DNA of 17,017 bases, from contig JAAZVR010000011.1 of the NCBI GenBank assembly GCA_018623305.1, forward strand, positions 1 through 17,017, read 5' to 3'. Shown here one piece after another: positions 15,108 to 17,017 of the stretch; positions within the stretch are counted from its first letter, which is position 1; every line of letters begins with the position of its first letter. The stretch comes from Thiotrichales bacterium (lineage in GTDB: Bacteria; Pseudomonadota; Gammaproteobacteria; JAAZVR01). The translations under genes and the position numbers were made by a program. The notes under the pieces are model-generated. The model did not search any database and was not told the origin of the DNA. It worked only from the letters and a program-made list of their open reading frames with translations.

Positions 15108-15533
15108 CTAAAAAGCTAAAATCGAGTTCAGCCAATCAACCAAACTCATCCAATAAAATCCAAAAACACTGTTAAACCAGCTCTCTTTAAGAATGCCCTC
15201 TTCAAGCCTAATCAAGATTAAAACCCCAATCATAACCAACAGAGCAAACGCCAGAAAACTGCGCAACACTATTTCATACAAAGCCTTATCGAAAGCTTTC
15301 CATGAAATATCGCTCACCGAAACCCAAAACCAAGGCAGCAAAACCAACCACATCCATGATGCCTGTTTTACATATATCAGTAATAAAGCAATTGCCAAAC
15401 TTGAAACACATAAAATCAATATTCGACGAAAACTCTGAGTCAGCGCAATAACGCAAAACCAAACCAAAGCGAATAAAACTGAAACATCGAAAAGTGTTAA
15501 GGGCACCGGTTTCTGAAGAATGGATTCTATCAT
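15108..15533 (-). CDS. cvpA: Diverged CvpA-like membrane protein
   Basis: A 141-aa, strongly hydrophobic protein with probable membrane segments at about residues 13-32, 37-55, 60-73 and 92-110, then a C-terminal amphipathic part. Size, topology, and location between a SPOR-protein gene and purF fit CvpA (colicin V production/envelope-related family). Sequence similarity is weak: the D16 and the polar-basic SFRR turn between the first two helices resemble the family pattern, but the usual glycine-rich motifs (G..RG, a DrllG-like segment) are not evident. The symbol therefore rests mainly on position. The ATG at 15533 overlaps the preceding stop as ATGA, so translation is probably coupled. Function in this organism is unknown. 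Confidence 0.6.
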   Translation of the reverse strand: MIESILQKPVPLTLFDVSVLFALVWFCVIALTQSFRRILILCVSSLAIALLLIYVKQASWMWLVLLPWFWVSVSDISWKAFDKALYEIVLRSFLAFALLVMIGVLILIRLEEGILKESWFNSVFGFYWMSLVDWLNSILAF

Positions 15534-16003
15534 ACCCCGCCCGACTGCGTAGAAATGAACATCAACATCGGCATCAAACCCATTTTCTGTTGCAAGGACT
15601 CTAATTGAGATTGGGCTTTTAATTTATTGTCCATTGGCCCCACTCTCAAAGCAAACAATGTCCGGCCCTGCTTAGGAAGTTCAAAAATCGTCGATTGAAA
15701 GCCTTTTTCACGCAACTCAGACTGCAAAAATTTTGCACGTTTTATATCTTGAAAAGTGGCTACTTGAACAACCCAGTAACCGTCCTTGACCTCAATATGA
15801 GAAAAGTCTTCTTGGCTATCAGGCATTGAGCCTTGTCGAACCCACCCCTGATTATCATTCCATTGAAAAACCCAATGAGCACACGTTGTCTGCACAGCCT
15901 TAAACGGCAACACACCCCACACTAGCACTAAAGGCAAAACCACCCACGATACCAGAACCCAAAAAACAGTTCCCGTAAGATGATGCTTAGCGCTGGTGTC
16001 CAT
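15530..16003 (-). CDS. Single-pass membrane protein with a C-terminal SPOR domain (DedD-like position)
   Basis: 157 aa. A short cytoplasmic N-terminus precedes one hydrophobic segment at about 12-34; the rest should be periplasmic. Residues 75-150 (starting YWVVQVATFQDIKRA, with the central FALRVGPMDN) match the SPOR fold, which binds denuded peptidoglycan at division sites. SPOR proteins such as DedD sit in the same folC-dedD-cvpA-purF context in Escherichia coli, but this one is shorter: it lacks the long proline/acidic linker common in DedD. The start is the ATG at 16003, overlapping the folC 3' end by 17 nt; a TTG two codons upstream is an alternative. It overlaps the next gene by 4 nt. 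Confidence 0.85.
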   Translation of the reverse strand: MDTSAKHHLTGTVFWVLVSWVVLPLVLVWGVLPFKAVQTTCAHWVFQWNDNQGWVRQGSMPDSQEDFSHIEVKDGYWVVQVATFQDIKRAKFLQSELREKGFQSTIFELPKQGRTLFALRVGPMDNKLKAQSQLESLQQKMGLMPMLMFISTQSGGV

Positions 16004-17017
16004 GTTCAATCCATTCCAAAGCAGGCCCTACTACACTGAAAGACCCAAACACTATAACCACATCACCCTCACTGGATTGTTGAACCGCCTGCTCCAAAGC
16101 CAAACCAATCGTATCAAATACACTGACGAATCGAGCCCCTAAATCTTCAAGCTCTGCCGCTACTTTTAAGGCTGGCCTTGCACGCTCACCTTCAAGTTGC
16201 GGCACCAACCATCGCTCCACGAACTCAGTCAACCCACACAACTCATCGGACATAACTTTATCATCCATCTGCCCAAATACCGCAATACTCGGTTTGACTT
16301 CAGACATATCAAAATAATCAGCCAAGGCTTTCACAGACTGTGCATTATGCGCAATATCCAAACACACTTTACGGCCTTGAACCTCACACCACTGCATTCG
16401 CCCTGTAATTCGCGCTTGCTTTAAACCTTGCTCCATCGCAACTGCCGGAACTTCGAGAGCCGAACGCTCCAACATACGAACCACACCCGAAGCATTGACG
16501 CGCTGAAACTCACCTAACAAACCTAATTGAACAGACTCATCAATTAAATCAATTGTTGAAAGCTGAAAAAAATCCGTACCCAATTCATTTGCGACACACT
16601 GAATACTTTCAGGCGAATTCAAATCCGAACAAACAGCCACTTGCTTGGCACGTAAAATCCCCGCCTTCTCTCGCCCAATCACTTCGCGATCATCGCCCAA
16701 CCAATCCACATGATCCACATCAATCGCGGTAATTAACGCACAATCCGCATCAATAATATTCACCGCATCCAAACGACCGCCCAAACCGACTTCCAAAACC
16801 CAGATATCGACTTGCGCATCAGCAAACAGCCATAAAGCTGCCAAGGTCGCCCATTCGAAATAAGTTAAAGAAATATCAGCCCGAGCCACATCAATAGCAT
16901 CAAAAGCCTGCATAATTTTCTCATCACTGGCCTGCTGACCTGAAATCTCAAAACGTTCGTTGTAGTAAATAAAATGAGGAGACGTATAAACGCCAACGGA
17001 ATAACCTGCCTGTTGCA
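15987..17017 (-). CDS. folC: Bifunctional folylpolyglutamate/dihydrofolate synthase (FolC), 5' part missing (runs off right edge)
   Basis: Adds glutamate to dihydropteroate and to folates with ATP; Mur-ligase-like fold. 342 codons up to the stop are present and the frame is open to the window edge, so the start and the N-terminal P-loop are outside; the ATG at 16913 is internal. The fragment starts within GYSVGVYTSPH and continues YNERFEISG, both FolC-specific. EVGLGGRLDAVN, ITAIDVDHVDWLG and GREKAGI follow, giving the central ATP/metal site; LDIAHNAQSVKAL marks the C-terminal domain; FGSFSVVGPALEWIE is the usual FolC end. It lies upstream of the SPOR gene as in folC-dedD. folC and folP in one codirectional run connect two folate steps. 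Confidence 0.96.
   Translation of the reverse strand, partial: QQAGYSVGVYTSPHFIYYNERFEISGQQASDEKIMQAFDAIDVARADISLTYFEWATLAALWLFADAQVDIWVLEVGLGGRLDAVNIIDADCALITAIDVDHVDWLGDDREVIGREKAGILRAKQVAVCSDLNSPESIQCVANELGTDFFQLSTIDLIDESVQLGLLGEFQRVNASGVVRMLERSALEVPAVAMEQGLKQARITGRMQWCEVQGRKVCLDIAHNAQSVKALADYFDMSEVKPSIAVFGQMDDKVMSDELCGLTEFVERWLVPQLEGERARPALKVAAELEDLGARFVSVFDTIGLALEQAVQQSSEGDVVIVFGSFSVVGPALEWIEHGHQR

Noticed and set aside
15193..15438. Plus-strand frame opposite the CvpA-like gene
   Set aside because: The minus-strand frame fits the operon spacing with an ATGA coupled start; the plus-strand one has no visible ribosome binding site or recognisable domain.
1..17017. CRISPR array, insertion sequence, prophage or defence system
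   Set aside because: No spaced direct repeats, transposase or integrase frames or non-housekeeping gene cargo were found; all gaps are 125 bp or less.

Overview
All 19 protein genes and the one tRNA gene in this window lie on the minus strand. The organism looks like a free-living gammaproteobacterium of moderate GC (mid-40s per cent by eye). Evidence: the order folC - SPOR protein - cvpA - purF - metZ and the order rlmE - ftsH - folP - glmM - tpiA - secG - tRNA-Leu(GAG) are both gammaproteobacterial arrangements, MetZ is of the Pseudomonas type, and the NADH dehydrogenase genes follow as nuoA, B, C, D, E, F, G with separate nuoC and nuoD. A Thiotrichales (Thiomicrospira/Hydrogenovibrio-like) relative is my guess; it is not proven by anything here.

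Reading in the direction of transcription (high to low coordinates): (1) 17017-12396 holds folC (start outside the window), a short SPOR-domain membrane protein, a diverged CvpA-like membrane protein, purF and metZ, i.e. folate polyglutamylation, cell-envelope/division, purine entry and methionine sulfhydrylation. (2) 12393-8548 holds yhbY and rlmE (large ribosomal subunit assembly and 23S rRNA methylation), ftsH (membrane protease), folP (dihydropteroate synthase) and glmM (phosphoglucosamine mutase). A strong intrinsic terminator sits between ftsH and folP. (3) After the largest gap in the window (125 bp, with a plausible sigma-70 promoter and a 12-bp palindrome) come tpiA, secG, tRNA-Leu(GAG) and then nuoA to nuoG of respiratory complex I; nuoG runs off the left edge.

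Spacing is very tight: many neighbours overlap by 1-17 nt or are separated by 2-21 nt, so translational coupling is expected throughout. There is no gene-free stretch of 300 bases, and I see no mobile element, CRISPR array, prophage or toxin-antitoxin signature. This is a core housekeeping region. The points worth a second look are regulatory and evolutionary: a terminator placed a few bases in front of the folP ribosome binding site with no room for a promoter after it, a NuoG without the N7 cluster cysteines, a strongly diverged CvpA, a TTG start for rlmE, a tRNA embedded between secG and nuoA, and the joining of usually separate gene blocks into one codirectional run.
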